Translations under genes and position numbers: made by a program
Shown here: positions 24,861 to 32,885 of the stretch, in pieces
How positions within the stretch are numbered: position 1 is the first letter of the stretch
Layout: each line of letters starts with the position of its first letter
NCBI RefSeq assembly: GCF_021341665.1
Contig: NZ_JAJTTH010000012.1
Coordinates: 124,001 to 188,000 of the forward strand
Direction of reading: 5' to 3'
Length of the DNA: 64,000 nt
Source of the DNA: Pseudomonas sp. Au-Pse12
Lineage (GTDB): Bacteria; Pseudomonadota; Gammaproteobacteria; Pseudomonadales; Pseudomonadaceae
The notes under the pieces: model-generated
Told to the model about the DNA's origin: nothing
What the model saw: only the letters and a program-made list of their open reading frames with translations
The model's database searches: none

Positions 24861-25609
24861 AGGGGGATCCCTTTATGCCAGACCCGCTGATCGGTAACGC
24901 TGTGATAAGGCGGGCGATTCAATTCATAGGCCATGCTCATGGCGTCGAGCATGCTCCAAAGGATGTCCAGTTTGAACTGGAGAATTTCCAGCATGCGTTC
25001 CTGGCCGGCACGGGTGGTGTAGTGCTGCAGGGTGATCGCCAGGCCGTGCTCGACATCGCGGCGGGCCTGGCCCAGGCGGGTGCGGAAGTACTCGTAGCCG
25101 GCCGGGTCGATCCACGGGTAATGCTGGGGCCAGCTGTCCAGGCGCGACTGGTGGATCTGTGGGGCGAACAGCTCGGTCAGCGAACTGCTGGCGGCTTCCT
25201 GCCAACTGGCCCGGCGGGCGAAGTTGACGTAGGCGTCCACGGCAAAGCGTACGCCGGGCAGCACCAGTTCCTGGGAGCGCAGTTGGTCCGGGTCCAGGCC
25301 CACGGCCTGGCCCAGGCGCAGCCAGGCCTCGATGCCGCCGTCTTCGCCAGGGGCGCCGTCGTGGTCCAGCAGGCGCTGGATCCACTCGCGGCGAACTTCG
25401 CGGTCCGGACAGTTGGCGAGGATCGCCGCGTCCTTCATGGGGATGTTCACCTGATAGTAGAAGCGGTTGGCGACCCAGCCCTGGATCTGCTCGCGGGTCG
25501 CCCGGCCTTCATACATCGCCACATGATAGGGGTGATGGATGTGGTAGTAGGCGCCTTTGGCGCGCAGAGCCTGCTCGAATTCGGCGGCGGACAGCGGGGT
25601 GTCGGTCAT
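24857..25609 (-). CDS. pqqC: Pyrroloquinoline-quinone synthase
   Basis: Cofactorless oxidase of 250 aa performing the final ring closure and eight-electron oxidation to PQQ. All-helical PqqC fold with conserved KGAYYHIHHPYHVAMYEG, VANRFYYQVNIPMKDAAILANCPD and the active-site HYTTRAGQERMLEI. The ATG at 25609 follows CCGGAGAACACAC; a start at 25669 would add 20 residues and pass through a REP element. The 92-bp gap to pqqB contains that REP. Confidence 0.97.
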   Translation of the reverse strand: MTDTPLSAAEFEQALRAKGAYYHIHHPYHVAMYEGRATREQIQGWVANRFYYQVNIPMKDAAILANCPDREVRREWIQRLLDHDGAPGEDGGIEAWLRLGQAVGLDPDQLRSQELVLPGVRFAVDAYVNFARRASWQEAASSSLTELFAPQIHQSRLDSWPQHYPWIDPAGYEYFRTRLGQARRDVEHGLAITLQHYTTRAGQERMLEILQFKLDILWSMLDAMSMAYELNRPPYHSVTDQRVWHKGIPL

Positions 25610-25627
25610 GTGTGTTCTCCGGAGGGT

Positions 25628-25656
25628 TGCCCTTTCGCGGGCAAGCCCGCTCCTAA
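25628..25656. repeat. REP-like hairpin between pqqC and pqqB
   Basis: 'ctttcgcgggcaagcccgctcc' contains GCGGGC-AA-GCCCGC, a perfect 6-bp stem of the REP class, in the pqqB-pqqC gap. It may modulate relative transcript levels. Confidence 0.55.
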
Positions 25657-25701
25657 GCAAAGGGGCCAAGGCGCTTGGGTCGAGCTTGTGGGCGATTCGC
25701 C

Positions 25702-26613
25702 CTACAGCTCAATACTCATTCCGTCGTAAGCCACTTCCACCTTTCGGCGTACCAGTTCGGCACGTTCGGCGGAGTCTTCGTCAAGGATCGGGTTGGTGTT
25801 GTTGATGTGGATCAGCACCTTGCGCTGGCGGGGCAACTGCTCCAGCACTTCGAGCATGCCGCCGGGGCCGTTCTGCGCCAGGTGGCCCATTTCCCGACCG
25901 GTGCGCGTGCCGACGCCACGACGCTGCATTTCATCGTCTTCCCACAGGGTGCCGTCCACCAGCAGCACATCACTGGCGGCCATGATTTCCAGCAGTGGCG
26001 CATCCACTTTGCCCAGGCCTGGCGCGTAGAACAGTTTGCCGCCGCTGCGCAGGTCTTCGACGATCAGGCCGATGTTGTCCCCCGGGTGCGGGTCGAAACG
26101 GTGCGGTGAATAGGGTGGCGCCGCGCTGCGCAGGGGCAGTGGCGTGAAGCGCAGGTTGGGGCAGGCGGGGACGCTGAAGCTCTGGTCCAGTTCGATGCGG
26201 TTCCAGTTCAAGCCGCCGTTCCAGTGGCTGAGCATCTTGAACAGCGGGAAGCCGGTGCTCAGGTCTTCGTGGACCATGTCGGTGCACCAGACCTGATGCG
26301 GGCAGCCTTCGCGCAGGCTGAGCAGGCCGGTGGTGTGGTCGATCTGGCTGTCCATGAGGATGATCGCGCTGATGCCGCTGTCACGCAGCGCTCGGCCCGG
26401 TTGCATGGGGGCGAAGCTTTGCAGTTGGGCGCGGATGTCCGGGGAGGCGTTGCACAGCACCCAGTTCACCCCGTCATCGGAAATGGCGATGGACGATTGA
26501 GTGCGCGCCTGGGCCCGTAGGCTACCGTCGCGAAACCCTGCGCAGTTCACGCAGTTGCAGTTCCACTGCGGAAAACCACCGCCGGCGGCGGAACCTAGAA
26601 TCTGGACAAACAT
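25702..26613 (-). CDS. pqqB: PQQ biosynthesis protein PqqB
   Basis: Metallo-beta-lactamase-fold protein of 303 aa; PqqB homologues act as iron-dependent hydroxylases in PQQ maturation. Conserved features: ILGSAAGGGFPQWNCNC at the N-terminus (with the CxCxxC-type cysteine cluster), the altered metal motif DSQIDHTTGLLSLREG and HINNTNPILDEDS near the C-terminus. The ATG at 26613 is preceded by AGGGAG. It lies 104 bp after pqqA, separated by an attenuator-like hairpin. Confidence 0.96.
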   Translation of the reverse strand: MFVQILGSAAGGGFPQWNCNCVNCAGFRDGSLRAQARTQSSIAISDDGVNWVLCNASPDIRAQLQSFAPMQPGRALRDSGISAIILMDSQIDHTTGLLSLREGCPHQVWCTDMVHEDLSTGFPLFKMLSHWNGGLNWNRIELDQSFSVPACPNLRFTPLPLRSAAPPYSPHRFDPHPGDNIGLIVEDLRSGGKLFYAPGLGKVDAPLLEIMAASDVLLVDGTLWEDDEMQRRGVGTRTGREMGHLAQNGPGGMLEVLEQLPRQRKVLIHINNTNPILDEDSAERAELVRRKVEVAYDGMSIEL

Positions 26614-26660
26614 GGACGCTCCCTGGGCTGAAGGCTGGAAAAAAGGTGGAGAACTGAAAA

Positions 26661-26689
26661 TAAAAACGCCCCGGACGGGCCGAGGCGTT
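26661..26689 (-). terminator. Attenuator-like hairpin between pqqA and pqqB
   Basis: On the minus strand, AACGCCTCGG / CCGGGGCGTT form a stem followed by TTTATTTTC. Partial termination here would leave pqqA far more abundant than pqqBCDE, as observed in other pqq operons. Confidence 0.7.
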
Positions 26690-26717
26690 GCGCTGCGTTT
26701 CTGGCCAGAGGCAGAGA

Positions 26718-26792
26718 TTAGCGGCTGGCGAAGTACATGGTGACTTCGAAGCCGATACGCAGGTCGGTGTAAGCAGGTTTGGACCAAGTCAT
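26718..26792 (-). CDS. pqqA: PQQ precursor peptide PqqA
   Basis: A 24-residue peptide that is the substrate for PQQ: the Glu at position 16 and Tyr at position 20 (in FEVTMYFASR) become the cofactor skeleton. It begins MTWSKPAYTDLRIG. The ribosome site is AAAGGAGC upstream of the ATG at 26792. Located between pqqF and pqqB on the minus strand, it is short enough to be missed by automatic callers. Confidence 0.97.
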   Translation of the reverse strand: MTWSKPAYTDLRIGFEVTMYFASR

Positions 26793-26948
26793 AAAAGTGC
26801 TCCTTTGAGGTGGGTGGGACGGGTATTGCCTATACATATAGTCCACCTCCGGCGGGAGATGTTCAGATGCTTAGGAGGCTATCTTACTAAATTCCCGCAG
26901 AAGGTTGCCCGCAATTCTGAAGAAAGCTCATTGCAGCGCCGGTAATGA

Positions 26949-29411
26949 TCATTCTGCCACTTGCCAGGGGGCCCCCGGGCAGGGCCTGTTGGCCAGCGCG
27001 CTGACGCCGGCGACGGCAGCCTTCAATTGCCGGGCGGCGTGGATCACGGCGGCGGGTTCAAGCGCCTGGATACTCGCGTGTAACTGCTGCAGGTAATCCG
27101 ACGAATGGCCGGCCAGCTTCGCCTGCCACAACAGCTCTGCCGCCTGATCCAGCGGCAGGGTCGTGGCGTGCAACTGCTGGGCCAGGGCCTGTCGCTGAGC
27201 ATCCCAGGCGGCTGCATCGAGCACCTGGAGCTGCTCGGGCAGGTGCTGGAGGAACTCCGCGATGTGTTGAAGGATCTCCGTGATGGTTGCGCCAGGGGAT
27301 TGCACGCCGAACAGCAGGCCGGTCTGCCCATGGCGCTGGCGAACGGCGCTGAAGACGCCATAGCCCAATTGCAGTTCGACACGCAGGCGTTGATAGAAGG
27401 GGGTTTGGCAGAGTTGCCCCAGTAACCGCCAGGCTGCTTCGTCGGCCAGGTGGGTGCCGGGTGCCGGGTAAAACAGCAGCAGGGCATGTTCACTCGAGCC
27501 CCCGGGCAGGCTCTGCCACTGGAGGCCAGTGCCTGGCGAGGCGGGGTGGCACAGAGAGGCGTTCGCGGTGCCCGGTATTTGTGGCAGGGTGCGGCTCAGG
27601 GCTTCCTGGGTAGTGCTGGGTAGCGCCAGGGCCAGCCCATCCCAGCGCGCATTGGCCCACAGTGTTTGCAGAGCTTGTGGATCAGGCTGGGCTGGGTTGT
27701 CGCATTGTGGCTGTTCGCTAAATGCCTTGAGCAACTGACGGATCGGCTGCAGTGGCGCTTCAGCGCTGAGGCTTGCCTGTTCCAGCCAGAACGACTCGGC
27801 GGGTTGGCTCAGGGCTTTCAAAGCTTGTTGCAGCACGGCGGGCATGGGCGATGGCAAGCCCTGCAACTTCAGCAGCCAGTCCTTGCCGCAGGCGCTGAAG
27901 TTCAGTTCCACGCCGGCTTGTCGGGCATCCTCACGCAGTGCTTCCAGGCTGCGCCGCAACCGCGCGTGCAAGCCCATCGGGGCTGGCGAGGCCAGCTGCC
28001 AGCGCAGGATCAGGGCCCCGCCAGCAGGGTCTGCTGGCAGTGCCTGGCTGAAGCTCAGGGCCGAGTGTTCCTTGCGGCCCCGGGAACGATCCTGGGCAAA
28101 GGTGCGCAGCCCGCGATGAGCGCTGGTCTGCCCACGAATCAGCCCGGCCCGCGGAGCCTCGAGCGTGCTGCGCAGGAAGGGGTTGGCAGGAGGCAGGCGC
28201 CACGCGTGGCTGAAGTTGGCCACAGGCTGGGGCTGCAACTGCTTGAGCAGCGACTTGAGGGTGGCGAGCCCCGATTCGTCCAGGGCGGCGGCCGTCTGCC
28301 GGCTGTCCCGCCGAGTCAGTTCCAGCGCGCTGGCGACCTGGAGCTGCCGTTGTTGCAGCAAGGCATATTCTTCTCGCAGCGGTGCCCAGTCGGCCTGAGC
28401 GCTGAAGAATCCCAGCCACTCCATCAGCCGTTCGCGGACCTGGGCCGGGGCCGTCACGGCGTCGCTGTTCAGGTTGAATTCCAGGTGCAGCAGGGCTTGC
28501 CCGGCGAACTCATACACCGGCACGGCTTTCAGGCTTTGCGCCAGTTGGCGTTGCTGCAGCTCGGCCAGCAGGCCGCCGGGCTTGGCCGATTGCAGCCAGG
28601 TACAGAGAAAGTCCAGGGCGCTGGCGGCGCCTTCGGGCAGGTGTTCAATGGCGAACAGCAGGTCCAGACGCGTTGCCTCATGCTTCTGATAAGGCTGGCC
28701 AGCCGTAGCCAGCAGCGCAGGAGGCGGTGTCTGTTCCAGGCGCTGGCCGCTCGGCAGGCCGCTAGCGTAGCGTTCGGCCAGGGCCCGGAGTTCTTCCAGC
28801 GGCTGCGGGCCGGCGAGGCTCAGGAGCATTTGCCCGGCTTGGTAATAGTCGCGATAGAACTGCTGCAGGGCCTGTTGAAAGGCCTTGTTGGGCAGGTTCA
28901 GGCTGTAGCGGTTGCCAGCGTGAAAGGCCCTTAGCGGGTGCCTGGCGGACAGGCCGGCAAACAGTGCGAATTGACGCTGCGCCGTTGCATCCCGGGACCA
29001 GGCAATGAATTCCGCGTGCAGGACTTCGCGCTCCCGATGCTGGTCTTCCAGGCTCATGCGGGGGTGGGCAAGCATCTCGCACAGGCGCTCCAGGCCGCCG
29101 GCAAAGGCGCTGGTGGGCAGTTCGAAAAAGAACTCGGTGGCGCGTTCGCCAGTTCGCGCGTTCAGTTGCCCACCCTGGGCACGGACATAGGCCATCAACC
29201 CCTGTTCGGCAGGAAACCGCTCGGTGCCCAGAAACAGCAGGTGCTCCAGAAAGTGTGCCAGGCCCGGCCAGGCCAGCGGCACATCGTGGCTGCCGGCGGC
29301 AACCCGCAGTGTTGCGGCGCAGCGTTTCAAGTGGGGAGCATGACGCAGGGAAATCCGCAGGCCGTTGGCCAGGGTTTCCAGGTGGGGCAGAGGGTGGTTC
29401 GGCGCGGGCAT
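26949..29411 (-). CDS. pqqF: PqqF zinc metalloprotease
   Basis: M16-family (insulinase/pitrilysin) peptidase of 820 aa, which together with a partner releases the cross-linked Glu-Tyr from PqqA. The inverted zinc motif HFLEH is at about residues 54-58 (HFLEHLLFLGT), with the downstream Glu in HAEFIAWSRD. The C-terminal half holds the inactive M16 repeats. The ATG at 29411 follows GGAAG; a GTG two codons earlier overlaps that ribosome site. It precedes pqqA by 156 bp, the order pqqF-pqqA seen in P. putida and P. fluorescens. Confidence 0.94.
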   Translation of the reverse strand: MPAPNHPLPHLETLANGLRISLRHAPHLKRCAATLRVAAGSHDVPLAWPGLAHFLEHLLFLGTERFPAEQGLMAYVRAQGGQLNARTGERATEFFFELPTSAFAGGLERLCEMLAHPRMSLEDQHREREVLHAEFIAWSRDATAQRQFALFAGLSARHPLRAFHAGNRYSLNLPNKAFQQALQQFYRDYYQAGQMLLSLAGPQPLEELRALAERYASGLPSGQRLEQTPPPALLATAGQPYQKHEATRLDLLFAIEHLPEGAASALDFLCTWLQSAKPGGLLAELQQRQLAQSLKAVPVYEFAGQALLHLEFNLNSDAVTAPAQVRERLMEWLGFFSAQADWAPLREEYALLQQRQLQVASALELTRRDSRQTAAALDESGLATLKSLLKQLQPQPVANFSHAWRLPPANPFLRSTLEAPRAGLIRGQTSAHRGLRTFAQDRSRGRKEHSALSFSQALPADPAGGALILRWQLASPAPMGLHARLRRSLEALREDARQAGVELNFSACGKDWLLKLQGLPSPMPAVLQQALKALSQPAESFWLEQASLSAEAPLQPIRQLLKAFSEQPQCDNPAQPDPQALQTLWANARWDGLALALPSTTQEALSRTLPQIPGTANASLCHPASPGTGLQWQSLPGGSSEHALLLFYPAPGTHLADEAAWRLLGQLCQTPFYQRLRVELQLGYGVFSAVRQRHGQTGLLFGVQSPGATITEILQHIAEFLQHLPEQLQVLDAAAWDAQRQALAQQLHATTLPLDQAAELLWQAKLAGHSSDYLQQLHASIQALEPAAVIHAARQLKAAVAGVSALANRPCPGAPWQVAE

Positions 29412-29459
29412 GAGCACTTCCAGAACAGAGAAGCGCTCATGCTAGCGGATATCTCCGGA

Positions 29460-30254
29460 TCAGCGCTTGCTCAGGTCGTCGTAAAGCTCGGGGCGGCGAT
29501 CGGCAAGGTAGCGATTGAGCGCCCGGGATTCGTCCATCAGCTGACGATCCAGGGTGCCGATGATCAGCGCTTCGTCGAGCCCGGCCAGGGCGATCCGGCT
29601 GCCGTCGGGGGCGGCGATGCTGCTCTGGCCGCAGTAGCGGATCTGCTCTTCCTGGCCACAGTAATTGGCATACGCCACGTAGCACTGGTTCTCGAAGGCC
29701 CGGGCGCGGATCGTCACGTCGGCGACGAAGTCGTAGGGAATCATGTTGGCGGTTGGTACCAGAATCAGCTCGGCACCGGCCAGGGCCAGGCGCCGGGCGT
29801 TCTCCGGGAACTCGATGTCGTAGCAGATCAGAAAACCGAGCTTCCAGCCGTTGAGCTCCACCAGTGGGAAGTCATCTTCGCCAGCGCTGAACATCGAGTG
29901 ATCGAGGTCGCCGAACAGGTGGGTCTTGCGGTAGTTGCACAGGCGCTGCCCGTGGGCATCGATCAGTTGCACGGCGTTGTAGATCTGGCCGTCGGCGCTG
30001 CGCTCCGGGTAGCCGTAGAGAATGGCCGTACCGGCGGCCTGGGCAATGGCGGCGATGCGCTGGGCCGAGGGGCCATCCTGGGCTTGCGCCAGGGCCCCGA
30101 CCGCCTCCACACCAATGTTGTAGCCGCTGAGGAACATCTCCGGCAGCACCAGCAGATCGGCATCGGTGGCTTCCATGGCCACCTGATGCAGGCGTTGCAG
30201 ATTGCCGGCCACATCCAGCGGTTGCGGCGGGCACTGATACAGGGCGACGCGCAT
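29460..30254 (-). CDS. davA: 5-aminopentanamidase (delta-aminovaleramidase)
   Basis: Carbon-nitrogen hydrolase of 264 aa. The Glu-Lys-Cys triad is visible in LPEMFLSGYN, NYRKTHLFGD and FLICYDIEFPEN. Immediately downstream of the lysine monooxygenase gene on the same strand (111-bp gap), it should hydrolyse 5-aminopentanamide to 5-aminovalerate and ammonia, the second step of the aminovalerate route of L-lysine breakdown. The order pqqF-davA-davB matches P. putida KT2440. The ATG at 30254 is chosen over a longer reading from 30323. Confidence 0.9.
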   Translation of the reverse strand: MRVALYQCPPQPLDVAGNLQRLHQVAMEATDADLLVLPEMFLSGYNIGVEAVGALAQAQDGPSAQRIAAIAQAAGTAILYGYPERSADGQIYNAVQLIDAHGQRLCNYRKTHLFGDLDHSMFSAGEDDFPLVELNGWKLGFLICYDIEFPENARRLALAGAELILVPTANMIPYDFVADVTIRARAFENQCYVAYANYCGQEEQIRYCGQSSIAAPDGSRIALAGLDEALIIGTLDRQLMDESRALNRYLADRRPELYDDLSKR

Positions 30255-30365
30255 GGTCTTCACTCCTATCACTGGCAGACCGGCCACTGTAGCCGCTGTC
30301 GCGGGTTTGCACGACACCTCCACAGCGGCTGCCTGCGGAGGGTAGTGGCGAGCCGGTTGCCGGTT

Positions 30366-32048
30366 TCAGTCGGCCAGGGCGATAGGCCCGATCTCGTGGA
30401 ACACATCCCCCGGGCCCGGGTTTTCGGCGTGGGTTGCACCACCGAAGTGCTTCATGATCCCCCACACGGCGTTGAGCGAGGTCTGCACCGCGCCCTCGAC
30501 CCAGGCCGGAGTCCAGGACACATCGTCGCCGGCAATGAAGATGCCACGCTGTTCGGCCGGCATATCGTCCTGCATGAAGTGCGCGTACATGCGCTGGTTG
30601 TAGCGGTAATGGCCCGGCAGTGCGCCCTTGAAGGCGCCGAGGAAATGCGGGTCGGCTTCCCAGGACACGGTGATCGGGTCGCCGATGATGCGGCTGGCGA
30701 TGTCCACGTTCGGGTAGATTTTCTTCAGCGCATCCAGGGCCAGCTTCACGCGTTTTTCCACTGGCTGCGGGAGCATCTTCAAGGCGTCGCTCATCCACGA
30801 GTAGGACAGGCAGATCACCCCCGGCTTGTCGTCGCCGTTGTCGAACAGGTAGGTGCCACGGGTCAGGCGGTCGGTGAGGGTCATGCTCATCAGGTCGCGA
30901 CCGGTTTCCGGGTCCTTGTCCTTCCAGAACGGTCGGTCGACCATGACGAAGGTCTTCGACGACTGCATGTAGCGGGTGCGGTCCAGGGCCATCCACATCT
31001 TCTGCGAGAACAGCGATTCCTCGCATTCGATCTGGGTGGTCAGCAGCCAGCTCTGGCAGGTGGTCAGCACCGCGGCGTATTCCCGGGTGTCGCCCCAGTT
31101 GTCGGTGACGCTGAAGCGGCCGTCGGCGGCACGGGCAATGCGCTTGACCCCGGTGCGTGGCGCGCCGTTGTGCAGCGAGCTGAGGCTGGTGCCGGCCGGC
31201 CAGTGGGCGCAACGCTCCGGCACGTGGCGCCAGATGCCCAGGGGCACTTGCTCGACGCCGCCCACCACCAGGTGCTGGTGGTCGTCGCAGTTGGTCATGA
31301 CCACGCGGAAGATTTCCAGCATCGAGTTGGGGAAATCCGAGTCCCAGCCGCCGGTGCCGAAGCCCACCTGGCCGAACACTTCCCGGTGGTGGAAGGACAG
31401 CTTGGCGAAGGCTTTCGAGGTGGCGACGAAGTCGTAAAAGGTGCGGTCGTCCCACAGCGGCACCAGGGTGTTCCACAGCTCCTTGAGGCGTGGCACGTCG
31501 CGGTCGCGAATGGCTTGCTGGATCTCGCTGAAGCGCGAACCGTCCTCCAGCGCATCAGCCCAGGCGTCGGCGACTTCCTGGAACAGCGCCGGCAGGTCGG
31601 CAAGTTTCTGCGCGTAGTGAGTCTGGCCTTCCAGGTCAATGACGGTACTGCCCGAGGCCGGCGTCAAGGGGTTGGGAAAAGGCTTGGTCTTCAGGCCGAG
31701 CTTGTCGACGTAGTGATAGAAGGCCGTGGACGACACCGGAAAGCGCATGCCACCCAGCTCGGCGATGATCCCTTCGGCGCCTTCGAAGGCCTGGGAGCGC
31801 AGGCGGCCACCCATTTTCGAGGCTTCATAGACCACCGGCTTGAGGCCCAGCTTCATCAGTTCGTAGGCCGCCACCAGCCCGGCGATACCGGCGCCGACAA
31901 TCGCCACTTCGGTGCCGTGCTGGGCTTGGGGAATGCTGCCCAGGCCGGCGGGATGCTCGATCCAGTCGTCAAAGGCGAATGGGAAATCCGGGCCGAAAAT
32001 GGTGATCGGCTTCTTACCGTCTGCAGGATGGCGATTGTTCTTGTTCAT
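30366..32048 (-). CDS. davB: L-lysine 2-monooxygenase
   Basis: FAD flavoprotein of 560 aa oxidatively decarboxylating L-lysine to 5-aminopentanamide. The dinucleotide fold VAIVGAGIAGLVAAYELMKLG lies near residue 48 (only part quoted), with the GGR-type motif MGGRLRSQAF near 80 and a C-terminal FAD loop IFIAGDDVSWTPAWVEGAVQTS. The family also contains tryptophan 2-monooxygenase (IaaM); coupling to davA and the Lrp regulator favours lysine as substrate. Sequence alone cannot fully exclude another amino acid. Confidence 0.88.
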   Translation of the reverse strand: MNKNNRHPADGKKPITIFGPDFPFAFDDWIEHPAGLGSIPQAQHGTEVAIVGAGIAGLVAAYELMKLGLKPVVYEASKMGGRLRSQAFEGAEGIIAELGGMRFPVSSTAFYHYVDKLGLKTKPFPNPLTPASGSTVIDLEGQTHYAQKLADLPALFQEVADAWADALEDGSRFSEIQQAIRDRDVPRLKELWNTLVPLWDDRTFYDFVATSKAFAKLSFHHREVFGQVGFGTGGWDSDFPNSMLEIFRVVMTNCDDHQHLVVGGVEQVPLGIWRHVPERCAHWPAGTSLSSLHNGAPRTGVKRIARAADGRFSVTDNWGDTREYAAVLTTCQSWLLTTQIECEESLFSQKMWMALDRTRYMQSSKTFVMVDRPFWKDKDPETGRDLMSMTLTDRLTRGTYLFDNGDDKPGVICLSYSWMSDALKMLPQPVEKRVKLALDALKKIYPNVDIASRIIGDPITVSWEADPHFLGAFKGALPGHYRYNQRMYAHFMQDDMPAEQRGIFIAGDDVSWTPAWVEGAVQTSLNAVWGIMKHFGGATHAENPGPGDVFHEIGPIALAD

Positions 32049-32216
32049 GGCTGACCTTGGCGGGCGGCTCAGCAGAGTGCTGAGTATAGGAAAAGATGGC
32101 AGCCATTCTAGAGAGGGTGAAACACGTAAATAAGACGCAAACTGTCGTCGTTATGCCTTGTTATTTATCGATATGACGAATTATTGATTAAAAGTGACGA
32201 AAAGACGGGGCGCGCC

Positions 32217-32678
32217 TTACAGCGCGTGCCCACGATCGATCTTGCTGCTGAGGATGATCGAGGTGGTGGTCTTTTCCACTCCGTCGACACTGCCGATCTG
32301 ATCCAGCAACTGGTCCAGCTGTTCCGGCGAGTCAGTGCGCAGCCAGGCCACATAGTCGAATTCGCCACTGACCGCACAGAGTTGCTGGACTTGGGCCATG
32401 CCACTCAGGCGGCGCAAGACTTCCTTGCCGGAGCGCGGTTGGACCTTGATCCCGACATAGGCCTGCAAGCCGCCATCGACCACCCTTTGGCCCAGCCGCA
32501 CGCCATACCCGGTGATGACCCGGCTCTTCTCCAGGCGCGCCAGGCGCGAGGTCACGGTGGTGCGGGCGATACCCAACTGCCGGGCCAGCATCGCCACACT
32601 TTCGCGGGCGTTGATCTGCAAGGCTGCGATCAATTGACGGTCGACTTCGTCAAGAACGGGAGGGCGGCTATCGGACAA
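32217..32678 (-). CDS. Lrp/AsnC-family regulator, probable controller of davBA
   Basis: Feast/famine regulator of about 153 aa. HTH over about residues 10-60 (LDEVDRQLIAALQINARES, LGIARTTVTSRLARLE), then the RAM ligand-binding domain. I place the start at the TTG at 32678, with GGAG 6 nt upstream; an ATG at 32714 with GGGAG 8 nt upstream is a serious alternative (165 aa). It lies upstream of davB on the same strand (168-bp gap). A lysine-responsive role for davBA is inferred from position only. Confidence 0.82.
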   Translation of the reverse strand: MSDSRPPVLDEVDRQLIAALQINARESVAMLARQLGIARTTVTSRLARLEKSRVITGYGVRLGQRVVDGGLQAYVGIKVQPRSGKEVLRRLSGMAQVQQLCAVSGEFDYVAWLRTDSPEQLDQLLDQIGSVDGVEKTTTSIILSSKIDRGHAL

Positions 32679-32885
32679 GGTGGGCTCCTGCACGGGTATC
32701 GAGGGAGGGCACATGTTACAGGCTCCCGTGCACCCTCGCTGCAGCTCCCGGAGGACGTGGCGGAATCGGTAACCAGGCTCTGCAGGTCGGGAAGTTTTTT
32801 GAAACAAATGGCCTGCGACAGATTGTCATAAGTAACCAGTTAGTACATTCTCGCCACTAGGTTTAAAGATGGGAGAGGTTTTACG

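Noticed and set aside
28938..32054. Open frame of over 1000 codons on the plus strand opposite pqqF, davA and davB
   Set aside because: High-GC antisense shadow: it runs across three well-recognised genes, its product is low-complexity Val/Gly/His-rich and no ribosome site or motif is visible.
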